A stretch of 64,000 bases of DNA from Kaistella antarctica (GCF_900109615.1 NZ_FOIX01000002.1:186001-250000), one strand, 5' to 3'; shown: positions 36,684 through 46,448, counted from the stretch's first letter. Program-made: numbers and translations. Notes: generated by a model not told the origin, from the sequence alone.

Positions 36684-38201
36684 ATGTCAAAAAAAAGAGC
36701 GCTGATCTCCGTTTCCGATAAATCCGGACTCGTAGATTTTGCAAAGTTTTTAGAAGCCAACAATTACGAATTAATTTCCACGGGCGGAACTTTTAAACAT
36801 TTAAAAGACGCTGGTTTAAATCCAATTCAAATTGAGGAGGTCACCGATTTTCCTGAAATGTTGGACGGTCGTGTAAAAACTTTACACCCGAAAGTTCATG
36901 GCGGATTGCTTGCAGTTCGTTCCAATGAAGAACATATGAATACGGTGAAGCAACACGAAATCGGTTTAATTGATATGGTTGTCGTTAATCTTTATCCATT
37001 TTTCGCTCATGCAAATACGGATATTTCTTTAGAAGATAAAGTAGAATTTATCGATATCGGCGGACCTTCAATGTTGCGTTCTGGCGCCAAGAACTTTCAG
37101 TCTGTTGCGGTAATTACCAATGTTGAAGATTATGCTTTGGTTCAAAAAGAAATGGAAGAATCGGGCGACACGACTTTAGAAACGCGTAAAAAATTAGCCG
37201 GAAAAGTATTTAATTTGACTTCTGCTTATGATGCGGCGATTGCTCAAATGCTTTTAGATGAAGATTATCCACAATATTTAAAGGCTTCTTATCAGAAGGT
37301 TTCAGATTTGAGATATGGCGAAAACCCACATCAAACAGCGGCCTATTATACGTCCACAACCGAAAATGGTGCGATGAAAGATTTCGAAATTTTAGGAGGA
37401 AAAGAATTGTCCTTCAATAATCTTCGAGATATGGATTTATGTTGGAAAGTCGTGAATGAATTTAAAGAGCAGATGGCTTGTTGCGCAGTGAAACATTCTA
37501 CACCTTGCGGAGTCGCCATCGGAACAACGGCCGTAGGAACGTATAAGAAAACCTTCGAATGTGATCCAGTTTCGATCTTCGGCGGTATTATCGGAATGAA
37601 CTTTAAAGTAGATTTAGCCACGGCTGAAGAATTGAGCAAAACATTTTTAGAAATTGTAATGGCTCCAAATTTCGATGACGATGCGATTGAATTTTTAAAG
37701 AAGAAAAAAAATCTTAGAATCATTAAAATTAAAAACCCAGTGACCGATCAGCAAACTTGGGTGAAAATTGATGGTGGAATGTTAGTTCAGGATAATGACA
37801 ATCAGTTTTCTGAGGACATTAAAACGGTGACTGTGGCTCAGCCAACAACTGAACAGGAAAAGGCTTTATTATTCGCGCAACGCGTTGTGAAATATGTGAA
37901 GTCCAACGCAATAGTAGTTTCCAATGGCTATCAGGCTTTAGGAATTGGCGGCGGACAAGTCAACAGAATTTGGGCAACCGAACACGCCGTGGAAAGAGCA
38001 AAAGCAAAATTCGACGGAGATCTAGTTTTAGCTTCAGACGCCTTTTTCCCTTTCCGAGATGTCGTTGATTTCTGTGCCAAAGAAGGTATCAAAGCCATCA
38101 TCCAACCCGGCGGAAGTATGCGCGACGAGGACAGCATAGAAGCAGCAAACGAACATGGGATTCCTATGATGTTTACCAACATGAGACATTTTCTGCATTG
38201 A
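36684..38201 (+). CDS. purH: Bifunctional AICAR transformylase / IMP cyclohydrolase
   Basis: PurH performs the last two steps to IMP. The N-terminal MGS-like cyclohydrolase domain (~1-195; [33 protein letters not shown]) joins the transformylase domain (~200-505), with [12 protein letters not shown], the catalytic Lys-His in [13 protein letters not shown] and SDAFFPFRD. The 505-aa length is complete. It begins 47 nt after the right repeat of the DUF559 unit and probably depends on read-through or on a promoter within or after that unit. Confidence 0.97.
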   Translation: MSKKRALISVSDKSGLVDFAKFLEANNYELISTGGTFKHLKDAGLNPIQIEEVTDFPEMLDGRVKTLHPKVHGGLLAVRSNEEHMNTVKQHEIGLIDMVVVNLYPFFAHANTDISLEDKVEFIDIGGPSMLRSGAKNFQSVAVITNVEDYALVQKEMEESGDTTLETRKKLAGKVFNLTSAYDAAIAQMLLDEDYPQYLKASYQKVSDLRYGENPHQTAAYYTSTTENGAMKDFEILGGKELSFNNLRDMDLCWKVVNEFKEQMACCAVKHSTPCGVAIGTTAVGTYKKTFECDPVSIFGGIIGMNFKVDLATAEELSKTFLEIVMAPNFDDDAIEFLKKKKNLRIIKIKNPVTDQQTWVKIDGGMLVQDNDNQFSEDIKTVTVAQPTTEQEKALLFAQRVVKYVKSNAIVVSNGYQALGIGGGQVNRIWATEHAVERAKAKFDGDLVLASDAFFPFRDVVDFCAKEGIKAIIQPGGSMRDEDSIEAANEHGIPMMFTNMRHFLH

Positions 38202-38377
38202 TTTTGCTATACCAAAAGAGAATAAAAATTATTTGCAACTAAATTTGAAATCAGTTTTCAAATGAGTATTTTTGTAAAACGCAAATAAACGAGTGAAAGC
38301 GCAGCAAAAGAAATACTTAAGTCACAGCTAAGGTCATGCGATTTCATAACATCAATATAAATAACAAATAGCTACAT

Positions 38378-39613
38378 ATGAAAATATTAATCGTAGGAAA
38401 CGGCGCCAGAGAATCTGCCATCGCACTGAAATTGAATAGCGATCGCAGGGTTAGAAAATTGTTTTTCGCCAAAGGAAATGCAACTACAGAACTGTTGGGC
38501 CAAAATGTCTATGACGATAGCATTGAAGGATTACGGGATTTCGTGATCAAAGAAAGAATCGATTTAACCATTGTAGGTCCAGAAGCTCCGTTGGTTGCTG
38601 GGATTGTAGATGAGTTTAAAAAACATAATCTTAAAATTTTCGGACCGAGAAAAAGAACTGCAGAGTTGGAAGGCAGCAAAGCGTTTTCTAAAAAATTCAT
38701 GCAGACTCACAATATCAAAACGGCGAAAGCAGTCGTATTTGAAGCGTATCAAAATGCAATCGACTACGTAAGAACCCAAGAATTTCCTTTAGTAATCAAA
38801 GCGAGCGGACTAGCTGGTGGAAAAGGAGTGGTGATCGCTGACGATTTAGCTGAAGCAGAAACCACGATTCACCGATTTATGATTGATAGAATCTTCGGCG
38901 ATGCTGGGATTCAGTTGGTCATTGAGGAGTATCTTAAAGGCTTTGAAGCCTCGATTATTGCCTTCTCCAACGGTGACAAATTATTTCCATGTATTCCGGT
39001 GAAGGACTACAAAAAAGCCGGCAGCGGCGATTTAGGCCCTAATACGGGTGGAATGGGCAGCGTGGCGCCAAGTCCGGAATTTACCGAGGAACATCAGAAA
39101 GATTTTGAAGAAAACATCTTAAAGCCAACGCTAAAAGGTCTTCATTCTCAAAATATCCGTTTCAAAGGTTTCATCTTTTTTGGTCTAATGGTCACTGATA
39201 ACGGAACCTATTTGCTAGAATACAATATGCGTCTAGGCGATCCTGAAACTCAGGTAATTATGGCGTTGCTAGAAAATAATCTGTACGACGTTATCATGGA
39301 TTGTTTAGATGGAAAAGATATCGAATTGAAGTTCAGCGATAAGAAAGCGGTTTGTCTGGTGATGTGTTCTGGAGGTTATCCTCGTCAAATCGAAACTGGA
39401 TTTACCATCAGAAATACGGATAAAGTAACTAGTCAGCTTCTTTTCGCAGGTGCCAAAATGAAAGGAGATCAGATTATCACCAATGGTGGCCGCGTTTTAA
39501 GTTTGGTTGCAACTGGCGATACTTTCGACGAAGCTCGTGAGAAAGTATACCACGATGCCAATTTAATTCATTACGATTACGAATATTACAGAGACGATAT
39601 CGGTAAATTTTAA
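38378..39613 (+). CDS. purD: Phosphoribosylamine-glycine ligase (GARS)
   Basis: PurD joins glycine to phosphoribosylamine with ATP. The 411-aa protein shows the N-terminal dinucleotide-like fold (MKILIVGNGARESAIALKL), the ATP-grasp region (VIKASGLAGGKGVVIADD, VIEEYLKGFEASIIAF) and the family motif NTGGMGSVAPSPEF with LLEYNMRLGDPETQ. It follows purH by 176 nt and has its own terminator. Confidence 0.97.
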   Translation: MKILIVGNGARESAIALKLNSDRRVRKLFFAKGNATTELLGQNVYDDSIEGLRDFVIKERIDLTIVGPEAPLVAGIVDEFKKHNLKIFGPRKRTAELEGSKAFSKKFMQTHNIKTAKAVVFEAYQNAIDYVRTQEFPLVIKASGLAGGKGVVIADDLAEAETTIHRFMIDRIFGDAGIQLVIEEYLKGFEASIIAFSNGDKLFPCIPVKDYKKAGSGDLGPNTGGMGSVAPSPEFTEEHQKDFEENILKPTLKGLHSQNIRFKGFIFFGLMVTDNGTYLLEYNMRLGDPETQVIMALLENNLYDVIMDCLDGKDIELKFSDKKAVCLVMCSGGYPRQIETGFTIRNTDKVTSQLLFAGAKMKGDQIITNGGRVLSLVATGDTFDEAREKVYHDANLIHYDYEYYRDDIGKF

Positions 39614-39618
39614 TTGAT

Positions 39619-39645
39619 AAGGCGTGGTTTCCCACGTCTTTTTTT
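39619..39645 (+). terminator. Rho-independent terminator after purD
   Basis: The 9-bp stem AAGGCGTGG / CCACGTCTT contains one G-U pair and a TTTC loop, and is followed by TTTTTTTC. It lies 6 nt after the purD stop. Confidence 0.75.
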
Positions 39646-39654
39646 CTATTGTTT

Positions 39655-39775
39655 TTTGAAGCCGGGAACCTGCTCTACGTTGCAATTCCTCAGTCGGCGC
39701 TCTCCGCCAAAGGCGGCTCTCGCCTCCTTCCGGGATTTTCACTGCGATCAGGGCTAGGGTTTCGGGATTAAAAGA
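39655..39775. repeat. GC-rich intergenic element with nested hairpin
   Basis: In an otherwise AT-rich gap between purD and guaA, a GC-rich block contains GGCG-CTCT-CCGCC-AAA-GGCGG-CTCT-CGCC (39696-39724). This is a hairpin with an internal symmetrical loop. The flanks (GGGAACCTGCTCTACGTTGCA on the left, ACTGCGATCAGGGCTAGGG on the right) are unlike neighbouring DNA. It is probably a dispersed repeat, though no second copy is in this window. The rest of the 340-bp gap is A/T-rich with short TCTATTATCT-like tandem repeats at 39899-39931. Confidence 0.4.
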
Positions 39776-39953
39776 AAATTGGTTTACAAATAGGAAAAAG
39801 GAAAGAGCCAGTAAAAAGAGCCAAGTAAAAAGTAAAAAGGCCACTTTAAATCTATTTGGGGTTAATAACAGACTGTAAATTTTAAATCAAAATCAAAGTC
39901 TATTATCTATCGTCTATTCATCTATTATCTAAAATAAAAAACATCCAACATAT

Positions 39954-41483
39954 ATGCAAAACGGAATTATCATCCTCGATTTTGGATCACAATACAATCA
40001 ACTTATCGGACGAAGAATTCGCGAAATGGGTGTTTACTCAGAAGTTCTGCCTTTCAACACGCCACTGTCAGAAATTATGGAACGCGAACCATCTGGAATT
40101 ATTCTTTCTGGCGGTCCAAGTTCGGTAAATGCAGAAAATGCAAACTTAGTTGACAAAGAATTATTCGAACAAAATATTCCTGTCTTGGGAATTTGTTATG
40201 GAATGCAGTTAACTACTCATTTATTAGGTGGAAAAGTGAAGAAAGGAGAAAAAGGCGAATACGGAAAAGCCAAACTTCAAATCCAGAAATCAAATACTTT
40301 GCTTTCTGGGGTTAGTCGTTTCTCAACCGTTTGGATGAGCCATTTCGACGAAGTTGAAACTTTGCCTGAAGGTTTTGTCATCAACGGAATGACCGATGTT
40401 ATCTCAGCGATCTCAAACGAAAACAAGAAAATCTATTGCGTGCAGTTTCACCCTGAAGTTTCGCACACAGAAGAAGGTGCCAGAATGATGGAGAACTTTG
40501 TCTTCAATGTTTGCAAATCACCAAAAAACTGGAAACTCACCAACTATATTGAAGAAACAATCGCAGACATCAAAGAAAGAGTAGGCGACCAAAAAGTAAT
40601 CCTCGGACTTTCCGGTGGAGTAGATTCATCAGTTGCGGCGGTTTTAATTCACAAAGCGATTGGCGATCAGTTGCAGTGTATCTTCGTCGATACGGGACTT
40701 TTAAGAAAGGACGAAGGTAAAAAAGTAATGGAAAATTACGGTGAACATTTTAACTTAAAAATTAAAATGATTGACGCTGCCGAAAGATTCTTATCTAAAC
40801 TCGATGGAGTTTCTGATCCAGAAGCAAAACGTAAAGCCATCGGAAACGAATTCGTGGTAGTTTTCGATGAAGAATCTAAGAAAATCGAAGGCGCAAAATT
40901 CTTAGCGCAAGGAACTATTTATCCAGATGTGATTGAAAGTCAGTCTGTAAAAGGTCCATCTTCTGTGATTAAATCTCACCACAATGTGGGCGGACTTCCC
41001 GAGGAAATGGATTTTGAATTACTGGAACCTTTGCGTGAACTCTTTAAAGATGAGGTTCGTAAAGTAGGAGAGGAATTAGGAATTCCACATCATTTGGTTC
41101 ATCGTCATCCTTTTCCTGGCCCAGGCTTAGGAATCAGAATTTTGGGTGCAGTCGATGAAGAGAAAGTTAGAATCCTTCAAGAAGCAGACGATATTTTCAT
41201 CGAAGAATTATATAAGAATGATTTGTACGATAAGGTTTCCCAGGCGTTCGTCGTTTTACTTCCAGTAAAATCTGTAGGAGTGATGGGAGACGAAAGGACA
41301 TACGAATATACAGCAGTTGTTCGGTCTGCTAACACGACCGATTTTATGACCGCAACTTGGAGCCGACTTCCGTATGAGTTTTTGGATACCATTTCCAATA
41401 GAATTATCAATGAAGTACGTGGAATCAACCGCGTTGCTTATGATATTTCCAGCAAACCACCAGCAACGATTGAGTGGGAATAA
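39954..41483 (+). CDS. guaA: GMP synthase (glutamine-hydrolysing)
   Basis: GuaA aminates XMP to GMP. The N-terminal class I amidotransferase (~1-195) has the nucleophile Cys in LGICYGMQ (~80) and the VQFHPEVSHTEEG His/Glu pair. The ATP pyrophosphatase domain has the PP-loop LSGGVDSSVAAVL (~219). The C-terminal dimerisation domain ends in the family PPATIEWE. The 509-aa length is normal. Confidence 0.98.
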   Translation: MQNGIIILDFGSQYNQLIGRRIREMGVYSEVLPFNTPLSEIMEREPSGIILSGGPSSVNAENANLVDKELFEQNIPVLGICYGMQLTTHLLGGKVKKGEKGEYGKAKLQIQKSNTLLSGVSRFSTVWMSHFDEVETLPEGFVINGMTDVISAISNENKKIYCVQFHPEVSHTEEGARMMENFVFNVCKSPKNWKLTNYIEETIADIKERVGDQKVILGLSGGVDSSVAAVLIHKAIGDQLQCIFVDTGLLRKDEGKKVMENYGEHFNLKIKMIDAAERFLSKLDGVSDPEAKRKAIGNEFVVVFDEESKKIEGAKFLAQGTIYPDVIESQSVKGPSSVIKSHHNVGGLPEEMDFELLEPLRELFKDEVRKVGEELGIPHHLVHRHPFPGPGLGIRILGAVDEEKVRILQEADDIFIEELYKNDLYDKVSQAFVVLLPVKSVGVMGDERTYEYTAVVRSANTTDFMTATWSRLPYEFLDTISNRIINEVRGINRVAYDISSKPPATIEWE

Positions 41484-41575
41484 TCTGAATATTTCACAAA
41501 AATAGTCAATGATAAATGTTCCCCTTTTTTAAATAATTGGGGAATGCTTTTTGAGAGTAATTGTAAAACTTTTTT

Positions 41576-43222
41576 ATGTTCGATAAACAGCAGAGAAAAC
41601 TAAAACGTTCTGCAAAATTAATTTCCATTTTTAGCAAATATGGGTTCAAAGATATTTTAGCCCGAATGAATCTTGCGAAAAACAATGAACCATCCATTGA
41701 CGAAAATGAAATCATTTTTACCAATTCTGTGTACGAAAGAATCAGAATGGCGATAGAGGAATTGGGTCCGACGTTTGTGAAACTAGGTCAGACTTTTTCC
41801 ACCCGTGAAGATTTATTACCGCCAGAATTAATTATCGAATTACAAAAACTTCAGGATAAAGTAGAAGAAGTTGATTTAAATCTGGAAGAAATTTTAGAAC
41901 AAGAATTTAATATTTCACCGTATGAACATTTTAGCGAAATTCAGAAAAAACCAATGGCGACGGCTTCAATTGCGCAAGTTTATAAAGCAGTTTTGAATGA
42001 TGGTTCAGAAGTAATTCTGAAAGTGAAGAAACCAAATGTTCAGGAAAATATTCAGGATGATTTGTTATTAATTCACGATTTGGTCAAAGTGATTACGACT
42101 TATTCGGAAATGGGAGAACGCCTCAATTTAAAAAGCGCAATTTCAACTTTTGAAAAATCATTGCTGGAAGAAATTTCTTTAACCAACGAGAAGAATAATA
42201 TTCAGCAATTTGCTCTCAATTTTAAGAACAATAAAGAAACGTACGTTCCGAAAGTGTATGAGGAGTTTTGCAGCAACAATATCCTTTGTATGGAATTTGT
42301 GGATGGCATCAAAATTACCAATAAAGAAGCGCTTTTAGAAAATGGTATTGATCCTGTAAAAATTTCGGAAGTTGGATTAAGAGTTTTTGTTTCTCAGATT
42401 CTAGATTATGGATTTTTCCACGCTGATCCGCATGCTGGAAATATTTTAGTCAAGAAAGATGGGAAAGTGGTCTTTATTGATTTTGGTGCAGTCGGAACAA
42501 TTCAGCCGAATGAAAAAGAAATTCTGGAACAGATGATTGTGGCTTTCGTTTCTAAGAATGCTCCTAAGATCGTCATGAGTTTGAAGAAGATGGCGGTGAG
42601 TTATGAGATTCCCGACGACAAAGCCTTTTTAAATAATGTTGAAGAAGTCCTTAATTTTGTTCACAGTACGTCATTAGAAAAAATAGATGTTCCAGTCTTG
42701 GTCGGAAAAATGGTTAATACTTTAAAGATTAACCGCCTTAACATGCCGGATTATTTATACTTGCTTTTAAAAGGGATTAGTTTAATTGAAGGTGTGGGAA
42801 GATCTATTAATCCCGACTTAGATGTTGTAAAAAGTCTGCAACCTTTTACGAAGAAAATTCTCTTTAATAAAATATCTCCAAAAAAATTAGTGAAATCTGG
42901 CTCTCAGAAATTGATGGCTTTGAGTGAAAATATGGAGGAAATTCCAAAAGAATTACGGTCGCTTTTGCAAAAGTTGGATGAAAATAAATTTACGGTCGCC
43001 ACTGAAAACAAAAGTATTGAGAAGACGCACCAACTCATTAAGTCGAGTATGGTCAATCTTATTTTAGCGATGGTTTTATGTGCTAATATTATTTCAACGG
43101 CGATTATCTGGAATGTAGAAAGTAGTAATAATGTTGGCGGAATTCCCGTTTTGATTATCACAAGTCTCCTATTCTCCATTTTTCTGGTGCTAGCTCTTTT
43201 CTTAAGATTAATGAAAAGATAA
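41576..43222 (+). CDS. UbiB/ABC1-family atypical kinase (AarF-like)
   Basis: The 548-aa protein has the UbiB kinase-like motifs: KLGQTFSTREDLLPPELIIELQ (KxGQ, ~70), the Ala-rich nucleotide loop MATASIAQVYKA, the lysine in VILKVKKP, FFHADPHAGN and VFIDFGAVG. Two hydrophobic helices end the chain (~488-540). Members support ubiquinone/menaquinone-type lipid metabolism by an ATPase activity. Flavobacteria use menaquinone, so that role is inferred. It lies between guaA and a convergent lipoprotein gene. Confidence 0.92.
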   Translation: MFDKQQRKLKRSAKLISIFSKYGFKDILARMNLAKNNEPSIDENEIIFTNSVYERIRMAIEELGPTFVKLGQTFSTREDLLPPELIIELQKLQDKVEEVDLNLEEILEQEFNISPYEHFSEIQKKPMATASIAQVYKAVLNDGSEVILKVKKPNVQENIQDDLLLIHDLVKVITTYSEMGERLNLKSAISTFEKSLLEEISLTNEKNNIQQFALNFKNNKETYVPKVYEEFCSNNILCMEFVDGIKITNKEALLENGIDPVKISEVGLRVFVSQILDYGFFHADPHAGNILVKKDGKVVFIDFGAVGTIQPNEKEILEQMIVAFVSKNAPKIVMSLKKMAVSYEIPDDKAFLNNVEEVLNFVHSTSLEKIDVPVLVGKMVNTLKINRLNMPDYLYLLLKGISLIEGVGRSINPDLDVVKSLQPFTKKILFNKISPKKLVKSGSQKLMALSENMEEIPKELRSLLQKLDENKFTVATENKSIEKTHQLIKSSMVNLILAMVLCANIISTAIIWNVESSNNVGGIPVLIITSLLFSIFLVLALFLRLMKR

Positions 43223-43263
43223 TTTCAAATTGCTGCTAAAGTAAAATGTAGAAGTTCTCAATT

Positions 43264-43905
43264 TTACTCCACTTTAATTCCGTGCTTTCTTAATCTGACT
43301 TTGGAGTAGGGAATTTCGATTTTTAAAGTATCAGGATATTCGAAGTGTTGGACTTCATTTTTGTTAAAATTGTATTTCATCATAAAGGGAACTTTCTCAT
43401 ACGTGTTTCCGAGTAAAACGGCAACCGAATCTCCTTTCCAATAAGCATCTTCGATCCAGTAAGATGGTCCAAAGAAAGCAACTTGCCTGGCTTCTTTCTT
43501 TTTGTAATCGACCAGAACAACTTGTTGATCAGCTTCAAATCCTGCGCTACCATCGGGTTGCAAAAACCATTGATAACTGTCGAAATCTAAATATTTATTT
43601 TTACTTTTATTAAAAATGAGAAAAGGCTTATAGATTTCGTTAAATCCTTTTTCATTCAAAATCGTAACCGACGAATTCTGAAAAGATATCGGTGAAGTTT
43701 GTTTTAGATTAAATAAAGCCGAAGTGAAATCAGTATTTTCTTTTTGATAATATTGAAACCACGGAAGTAAGTCGATCGAATCATTCGCTGTAGATGTGGT
43801 AGTATTTTCAACTTTCGGTGTTTCTACATCTTTTTCCGGATTCATTTTTACCTTTTTCTCACAGGAAAAAAATAGAAGCAGTGCTAAAAATAGTAAACGT
43901 CTCAT
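43264..43905 (-). CDS. Lipoprotein of unknown function
   Basis: This 213-aa protein has a lipoprotein signal (MRRLLFLALLLFFSCEKKVK, Cys ~15) and a mature part of mixed beta character (STANDSIDLLPWFQYYQ; GSAGFEADQQVVLVDYKKKE). I do not recognise a domain. I prefer ATG 43905 to the in-frame ATG six codons upstream because it gives a compact n-region. It is divergent from the DEAD-box helicase gene, with about 50 nt between starts. Confidence 0.75.
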   Translation of the reverse strand: MRRLLFLALLLFFSCEKKVKMNPEKDVETPKVENTTTSTANDSIDLLPWFQYYQKENTDFTSALFNLKQTSPISFQNSSVTILNEKGFNEIYKPFLIFNKSKNKYLDFDSYQWFLQPDGSAGFEADQQVVLVDYKKKEARQVAFFGPSYWIEDAYWKGDSVAVLLGNTYEKVPFMMKYNFNKNEVQHFEYPDTLKIEIPYSKVRLRKHGIKVE

Positions 43906-43945
43906 TCTTCCAAAATACAACATATTATAATCCTATCAAAAAAAC

Positions 43946-43953
43946 TATCTTTG
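43946..43953 (+). promoter_or_regulatory. -7 box of the DEAD-box helicase promoter
   Basis: TATCTTTG matches TAnnTTTG exactly and ends only 4 nt before the ATG at 43958. The transcript would be leaderless or nearly so unless translation begins at the second ATG (43967). No clear TTG was found at 17-23 nt upstream. Confidence 0.5.
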
Positions 43954-43957
43954 CAAA

Positions 43958-45310
43958 ATGGAAAAAATGACCTTTGCCAATTTCGATCTTCCGGAAAAAA
44001 TTCTTAATGTTTTAGCAGATGAAAATTTATTTGAGCCGACACCGATTCAATTAAAGACATTGAGCCCGATTCTTTCAGGCCGAGATGTGATGGGAATTGC
44101 CCAAACCGGAACCGGAAAAACATTGGCTTATCTCCTTCCAGTCCTTAAAACTTGGAAATATAATAAGACAGGAAATCCAACAGTGCTTATTTTGGTGCCA
44201 ACACGTGAGTTGGTAGTACAAGTAGCAGGAATTGTTGAGAATCTGACCAAAGATATTACCGCCAGAGTAATCGGTATTTATGGTGGGAAAAATATAAAAA
44301 CTCAAAAATTACTTTTTGCTGACGGCTGCGATATATTGGTCGGAACTCCAGGTAGAGTAATGGATTTGGCGATTGACAATGCAATTTCTTTAAAAGAAGT
44401 TTCGAAGTTAATCATCGATGAATTTGACGAAATGCTGAATTTGGGTTTTAAAGCACAATTGACGCATATTTTCCAGATGATGAAAGAGAAGAGACAAAAT
44501 ATTCTTTTTTCTGCAACCATGACTGAAGCTGTTGATGCTTTATTGTACGAATATTTTTCTGGTCCAATGGAAATTTCCCTGGCGAAATCAGGAACGCCGC
44601 TGGAGAAAATTGAACAGATTGGTTATAAGGTAGAAAACTTTAATACTAAAATAAATCTTCTTGAACATCTCTTAAAAACAGATGAAGACTTTTCGAAAGT
44701 GCTTATTTTCTGTAATAATAAAAAACACGCCGATTTATTATACACTAAAATTGAGGAATTATTTCCAGATCAATTTGACGTTATTCACTCGAATAAATCA
44801 CAGAATTACCGTTTGAATGCGATGCGTAGTTTTGAAAAACAAGAAGTTCGCGGATTAATTACCACAGATATTATGGCGCGTGGTTTAGATATCTCGGATA
44901 TTACCCACGTTATCAATTTTGAAATTCCAGAAGTTCCGGAACAGTATATCCACAGAATTGGTCGTACCGGTCGTGCTGATAAAAATGGTATCGCGGTTTC
45001 GTTCGTTACTAAGAATGAAGATTCGCAGTTATTGGATATTGAAGTTTTAATGGACAAGGCAGTCATCATTAAAGATTTCCCGGCGGTAGTTAAAATTAAT
45101 CCAGTAAAAATTGCTTCTGAGAAAGACGAGGTGGTGATGAAAAATGCACACACCGTAAAATTAGAAGAAGGTGGCGGAGCATTCCACGAGAAAAAAGATA
45201 AAAACAAAAAAGAAAACTGGGGTGGACCACACGCTAGAAAGATTCCGAAAAAAGTGGGATCGAATAGAGCTCACGAAAAAGCAAAATCAGTAGCGAAGAG
45301 AAAGAAATAA
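43958..45310 (+). CDS. DEAD-box ATP-dependent RNA helicase with DEFD motif II
   Basis: This 450-aa SF2 helicase shows the Q motif (FEPTPIQLKTL), Walker A AQTGTGKT (~48-55), PTRELVVQV, TPGRVMDL, SAT, RGLDISDI and HRIGRTGRA. Motif II reads DEFD (~153-156) rather than DEAD. A Lys/Glu-rich basic tail (~395-450, KKDKNKKENWGG...KSVAKRKK) follows the core and probably binds RNA. Roles in ribosome assembly or mRNA decay are typical but not shown here. Starts at 43958 or 43967 are both possible. Confidence 0.93.
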   Translation: MEKMTFANFDLPEKILNVLADENLFEPTPIQLKTLSPILSGRDVMGIAQTGTGKTLAYLLPVLKTWKYNKTGNPTVLILVPTRELVVQVAGIVENLTKDITARVIGIYGGKNIKTQKLLFADGCDILVGTPGRVMDLAIDNAISLKEVSKLIIDEFDEMLNLGFKAQLTHIFQMMKEKRQNILFSATMTEAVDALLYEYFSGPMEISLAKSGTPLEKIEQIGYKVENFNTKINLLEHLLKTDEDFSKVLIFCNNKKHADLLYTKIEELFPDQFDVIHSNKSQNYRLNAMRSFEKQEVRGLITTDIMARGLDISDITHVINFEIPEVPEQYIHRIGRTGRADKNGIAVSFVTKNEDSQLLDIEVLMDKAVIIKDFPAVVKINPVKIASEKDEVVMKNAHTVKLEEGGGAFHEKKDKNKKENWGGPHARKIPKKVGSNRAHEKAKSVAKRKK

Positions 45311-45347
45311 TTCTCTCATTAGTGATTTTTCAAAACAAGAAATAAAA

Positions 45348-45375
45348 AAAGCAACTCAATTTGAGTTGCTTTAAT
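45348..45375. terminator. Bidirectional terminator between helicase and rpsO
   Basis: AAAGCAACTCAA and TTGAGTTGCTTT form a 12-bp stem with a minimal loop. A runs on the left and T-rich sequence on the right serve the convergent helicase (plus) and rpsO (minus) genes. Confidence 0.85.
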
Positions 45376-45392
45376 TTTGTCTGGAAAAGTGA

Positions 45393-45662
45393 TTATTTTC
45401 TTAAACCAAGTTCCGCGATAATTGCTCTGTAACGATTAATATCTTTTTTCTTAAGATAATCTAAAAGCGATTTTCTTTTACCTACTAAAAGTACCAAAGA
45501 ACGCTCAGTTGCGTAATCTTTATGATTAGCTTTTAGGTGTTTAGATAAATGATTGATTCTGAAAGTGAAAAGGGCTACTTGTCCTTCTGCGCTTCCTGTG
45601 TCTGAGTCAGACTTTCCATGTTTTGCGAAGATTTCTTTCTTCGTGTCGGTTGTTAAGTACAT
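45393..45662 (-). CDS. rpsO: 30S ribosomal protein S15
   Basis: S15 binds 16S rRNA and helps assemble the platform of the small subunit. The 89-aa sequence has the full family pattern: GSAEGQVALFTFRINHLSKHLK, HKDYATERSLVLLVGKRKSLLDYL and the C-terminal YRAIIAELGLRK. It is monocistronic with a TATTTTTG -7 box about 37 nt upstream and a terminator downstream. Confidence 0.98.
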   Translation of the reverse strand: MYLTTDTKKEIFAKHGKSDSDTGSAEGQVALFTFRINHLSKHLKANHKDYATERSLVLLVGKRKSLLDYLKKKDINRYRAIIAELGLRK

Positions 45663-45698
45663 TCCAATATTATTTTAATGATTATTATGTAACGGGTG

Positions 45699-45706
45699 CA
45701 AAAATA
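45699..45706 (-). promoter_or_regulatory. -7 box of rpsO promoter
   Basis: On the minus strand this reads TATTTTTG, exactly matching TAnnTTTG, 37 nt upstream of rpsO. A well-spaced TTG partner was not evident. Confidence 0.5.
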
Positions 45707-45787
45707 CAATTAATTATTCAATCTTAAAAGTACTTTTGATTTTATACATAAAATCATTACGAATAAATGTTAAAAAAATCTTAATAT

Positions 45788-45822
45788 TTTGCCGGGTATG
45801 TTGTTGGATGGCAGTATCTTTG
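45788..45822 (+). promoter_or_regulatory. Promoter of the 203-aa secreted protein gene
   Basis: TTTG (45788-45791) and TATCTTTG (45815-45822) are separated by 23 nt, at the upper limit of the accepted spacing. The start codon is 14 nt after the -7 box. Confidence 0.6.
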
Positions 45823-45836
45823 CATAACACAAAGTC

Positions 45837-46448
45837 ATGAAAAATCTTTATTTATTCGGAACACGCTTTACGGTATTGTTACTGCTCACAACCTTTTGTA
45901 CGGCATGTGCCCAAATTAGCTCCATTGATAAAGATTCTAAAACCTATCAAATTCTATACTTTAACCCTGAAGTTTTCCCCGATATTGAAGAAATTATAGA
46001 GCCTACTTATTCGGCGTTTTTCTCCGCTTTATCAGATAAACTCAGTACTTCCCGAAACAATAAATTGCTTCGCGTAGATTATAATATTCCCTTTGATGAG
46101 CCTGAAACAAGCTTGATCGCTGAGTTTTGTACCAATAATAATGCGCAGTATGCCGTTGTTCCCAAGGTAAAATACTTTAAGGTAGGATTTGGAAAATACG
46201 TTTTTTCTAACCAGGTAATTGTCAGCATGAAAGTGTACAATGAATCTGGTGAATTACTCGCCGAAACTTCATACGATACCTACAGAAAAAGTGGTCGGCT
46301 TTTGGGTTCTGCCGAGAACTCCATAAAAATCGGAACGAATGGAGCGCTGAAAAATCTCAATAAAATTCTTCGTAAAAATTACCGGTCTACAACCAATACT
46401 TCGAGTGAATTTGAAATGTTCCCGACCGAGCAATTTTCATTTAATTAA
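45837..46448 (+). CDS. Secreted or lipid-anchored protein of unknown function
   Basis: The 203-aa protein begins with a hydrophobic export signal ending TTFCTACAQ, so either signal peptidase could act. The mature part has no domain I recognise. It shows an alpha/beta pattern (DIEEIIEPTYSAFFSALSDKL; NNAQYAVVPKVKYFKVGFG; VIVSMKVYNESGELLAETSY) that recalls small LpoB/DUF-type envelope proteins, but this is only an impression. It has its own promoter and no operon partners. Confidence 0.75.
   Translation: MKNLYLFGTRFTVLLLLTTFCTACAQISSIDKDSKTYQILYFNPEVFPDIEEIIEPTYSAFFSALSDKLSTSRNNKLLRVDYNIPFDEPETSLIAEFCTNNNAQYAVVPKVKYFKVGFGKYVFSNQVIVSMKVYNESGELLAETSYDTYRKSGRLLGSAENSIKIGTNGALKNLNKILRKNYRSTTNTSSEFEMFPTEQFSFN

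Noticed and set aside
37346-37723. 125-codon minus-strand frame inside purH
   Set aside because: It is antisense to the transformylase domain, including the catalytic Lys-His motif, and is not credible as a gene.
39860-39953. Possible purine riboswitch upstream of guaA
   Set aside because: I see no purine riboswitch core or paired P1 stem. The region is AT-rich with short TCTATTATCT-like repeats.
44806-45207. 133-codon minus-strand frame inside the helicase gene
   Set aside because: It is antisense to helicase motifs V-VI, and the Ser/Thr/Ile-rich composition is typical of a shadow frame.
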